Assembly (NCBI GenBank): GCA_017454565.1
Contig: JAFTCS010000217.1
Coordinates: 1-8,408, forward strand
DNA: 8,408 nucleotides
Reading direction: 5' to 3'
DNA from: Clostridia bacterium
Lineage (GTDB): Bacteria; Bacillota; Clostridia; Oscillospirales; Acutalibacteraceae
The position numbers and the translations under genes are program-made. Shown here piece after piece: positions 7,502-8,408 of the stretch. The notes under the pieces are model-generated. The model saw nothing but the letters and a program-made list of their open reading frames with translations. It searched no databases and was not told the origin of the DNA. Position 1 is the first letter of the stretch, and every line of letters starts with the position of its first letter.

Positions 7502-7596
7502 TGTATGTCGAAAAAAAATTTCTGTGACGGCAGCCATTTGATATTCCATTATCGGACAGAAAAATATGATTATTATACAAATAGCATGTTTTACGA

Positions 7597-7644
7597 AGTT
7601 TTTTTAAAAAAACTCTTGCTTTTTTTCTCAAATAATGATATCAT
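7597..7644 (+). promoter_or_regulatory. rpsT promoter with extended -10 and an upstream A/T tract
   Basis: The -35 is TTGCTT (7616-7621) and the -10 is TATCAT (7639-7644), with a 17-base spacer and an extended TGA before the -10. Directly upstream lies an 18-base palindrome of seven T then seven A (7597-7614). It occupies the place where an UP element contacts the RNA polymerase alpha subunit. Transcription would start near 7651, giving a 5' leader of about 30 bases. Confidence 0.7.
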
Positions 7645-7681
7645 AAGCTGTACTCAAGTGTAGGAAAAGGGAGGTGTTCTA

Positions 7682-7942
7682 ATGCCTAACATCAAATCAG
7701 CTAAAAAGCGTGTAAAGGTAGCAGCCGCAAAAACAGCCGCTAACAAGATCGTTAAGAGCAATCTGAAAACAAGCATCAAGAAGGCTGATGCAGCCATCGT
7801 TGACAATGCTGCAGATAAAGAAACTGCTGTTCGTGTTGCGATCAAGAAGATCGATCAGGCTGCAGCTAAGGGTATTCTCAAGAAGAATACGGCTTCCAGA
7901 AGAAAGTCAGCTTTAGCCCGCAAGCTCAATGCCTCCGTTTGA
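7682..7942 (+). CDS. rpsT: 30S ribosomal protein S20
   Basis: This 86-residue, very basic, Lys/Ala-rich protein begins MPNIKSAKKRVKVAAA and ends in SRRKSALARKLN, both typical of bacterial S20. S20 binds 16S rRNA early in assembly of the small subunit. ATG 7682 is preceded by GGGAGG (7669-7674) at 7 bases. The gene stands alone, with its own promoter upstream and terminator downstream, and is divergent from the DUF6472-DUF368 operon. The length is normal and no oddities are seen in the protein. Codon use includes many AAG/AAA and GCT/GCA codons, as expected for a highly expressed gene. Confidence 0.97.
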   Translation: MPNIKSAKKRVKVAAAKTAANKIVKSNLKTSIKKADAAIVDNAADKETAVRVAIKKIDQAAAKGILKKNTASRRKSALARKLNASV

Positions 7943-7980
7943 TCCGCATAAAAGCAGAACAGACAAAGCACACGTCTTTC

Positions 7981-8012
7981 AAGCAGAACATTAATGTTCT
8001 GCTTCTTTTTTT
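7981..8012 (+). terminator. rpsT intrinsic terminator
   Basis: A perfect 24-base palindrome (7981-8004; arms AAGCAGAACATT and AATGTTCTGCTT) is followed by a C and seven T residues (8006-8012). The first ten bases of the left arm also occur at 7952-7961, and AGACAAA (7961-7967) can pair with TTTGTCT (8010-8016). Alternative foldings are therefore possible. Confidence 0.9.
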
Positions 8013-8067
8013 GTCTTGATCTCACTACAAGATATTTACTCCTGCGGCAATATTTTTCATAATATTC

Positions 8068-8096
8068 TTGACTTTTTTCCAAAATAATTATATAAT
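8068..8096 (+). promoter_or_regulatory. Near-consensus sigma-A promoter for the 49-residue membrane protein
   Basis: TTGACT (8068-8073, 5/6), a 17-base spacer and a perfect TATAAT (8091-8096). Transcription would start near 8103, about 30 bases before the ATG. This is the best promoter match in the window. Confidence 0.85.
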
Positions 8097-8132
8097 TAGC
8101 TTAAAGTGAACATGATTGTAGGAGGAACGACT

Positions 8133-8282
8133 ATGAGCAAAAAATTATTCATCGTACTGATCTCTGTTTTCGGTGCACTCTGCGCTATGAGCGCGGCTGT
8201 GGCAGCCTTTATGATCATCAAAGACAAAAAAAGAAGAGACGAGGAAGAGCTTGAGCATTATCTTGACAGCTCCATCCTTTGA
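8133..8282 (+). CDS. 49-residue single-pass membrane protein of unknown function
   Basis: ATG 8133 to TGA 8280-8282 encodes 49 residues. It starts MSKK, followed by a hydrophobic helix (about residues 5-29). After it comes a positive cluster (KDKKRR, 30-35), then an acidic segment (DEEELE) and a C-terminal YLDSSIL. The stronger positive charge after the helix predicts the tail in the cytoplasm, though the N-terminal KK makes this uncertain. AGGAGG (8120-8125) lies 7 bases before the ATG. The gene has its own near-consensus promoter (8068-8096) and its own terminator (8308-8334), so it is very likely a real gene despite its length. I do not recognise a family. The helix could also act as an uncleaved signal anchor; no lipobox cysteine context is evident (C17 lies inside the helix). 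Confidence 0.82.
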   Translation: MSKKLFIVLISVFGALCAMSAAVAAFMIIKDKKRRDEEELEHYLDSSIL

Positions 8283-8307
8283 TCGCAGAATTATGCGGCA
8301 ATATGGG

Positions 8308-8334
8308 CGGCTGACTTCTTGTCGGCCGTTTTTT
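8308..8334 (+). terminator. Intrinsic terminator of the 49-residue protein gene
   Basis: Stem CGGCTGAC (8308-8315) pairs with GTCGGCCG (8321-8328), 8 bp with one G-U and a TTCTT loop, followed by six T (8329-8334). It begins 25 bases after the stop codon. Confidence 0.9.
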
Positions 8335-8337
8335 GCT

Positions 8338-8370
8338 ATATCAAGGATGCACATGATATGCCTTTGATAT
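8338..8370. repeat. Imperfect inverted repeat at the window edge
   Basis: ATATCAA (8338-8344) pairs with TTGATAT (8364-8370), and GG (8345-8346) with CC (8361-8362) past a one-base bulge. No U tract lies on either side. It may be an operator or an RNA element of a gene beyond the window, or chance. Nothing else is seen from 8371 to 8408. Confidence 0.3.
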
Positions 8371-8408
8371 CTACAGTCAATTTGCGGGTCTAAAACATTT
8401 AATGAAAG

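Noticed and set aside
7539..7580. Possible second rpsT promoter in the AT-rich stretch (TTGATA with TATGAT or TATACA)
   Set aside because: Spacing between the hexamers is wrong (about 21 or under 16 bases); the promoter at 7616-7644 is clearly better.
8043..8304. 11-base direct repeat TGCGGCAATAT at 8043-8053 and 8294-8304 flanking the 49-residue gene, considered as target-site duplication or att sites
   Set aside because: Several 11-base matches are expected by chance in 8.4 kb, there is no recombinase or insertion sequence, and the first copy lies outside any recognisable element boundary.
8371..8408. Promoter for a downstream gene (TTGATA near 8364 with TCTAAA near 8389)
   Set aside because: The spacer is 19 bases and the -10 match is poor; the window ends before any gene could support it.

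Overview
The window looks like a chromosomal segment of a Gram-positive gut-type Clostridia bacterium, most likely Ruminococcus or a close relative (Oscillospiraceae). This is an inference from protein style: an FtsX neighbour with a PcsB-type coiled coil and an M23 domain, a clostridial Cys/Gly-rich insert in that domain, a DUF6472-like mini-protein, a DUF368 transporter, strong AGGAGG ribosome binding sites and sigma-A-type promoters. No mobile element, tRNA, rRNA or CRISPR array was seen. Gene density is high, and no gene-free stretch exceeds about 240 bases.

Left part (1-2108, plus strand): the 3' end of ftsX overlaps by 11 bases a secreted, coiled-coil M23 peptidase read from a TTG start. 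Together they look like the end of an ftsE-ftsX-hydrolase operon, in which the FtsEX ABC complex would switch on a peptidoglycan hydrolase outside the membrane. The hydrolase carries a near-perfect 30-bp tandem repeat that encodes an acidic Tyr/Gly/Asn/Asp spacer. A long hairpin (2070-2108) closes the operon and lies between the convergent transcription units.

Middle part (2173-6290, minus strand): sbcD and sbcC, the Mre11/Rad50-type nuclease-ATPase pair, overlap by 20 bases. Each has its own good ribosome binding site. They have their own promoter (6199-6228), placed directly after the terminator of the next unit upstream.

Right part (6257-7501, minus strand): a 60-residue Cys-containing protein (DUF6472-like) lies 21 bases upstream of a DUF368 membrane protein. 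DUF368 includes PopT, a proposed undecaprenyl-phosphate translocase, so this pair may serve lipid-carrier recycling for the cell wall. It ends at a clear intrinsic terminator.

Far right (7597-8408, plus strand): rpsT (ribosomal protein S20) is a complete single-gene unit with an A/T tract, an extended -10 promoter and a palindromic terminator. It is followed by a 49-residue single-pass membrane protein that also has its own near-consensus promoter and its own terminator. The last 74 bases hold only an imperfect inverted repeat.

Two of the units (FtsX-M23 and DUF368) concern the envelope, while SbcCD and S20 are housekeeping genes. The most interesting points are the repeat-bearing catalytic hydrolase partnered with FtsX, the Cys mini-protein paired with DUF368, and the strongly promoted 49-residue membrane protein.
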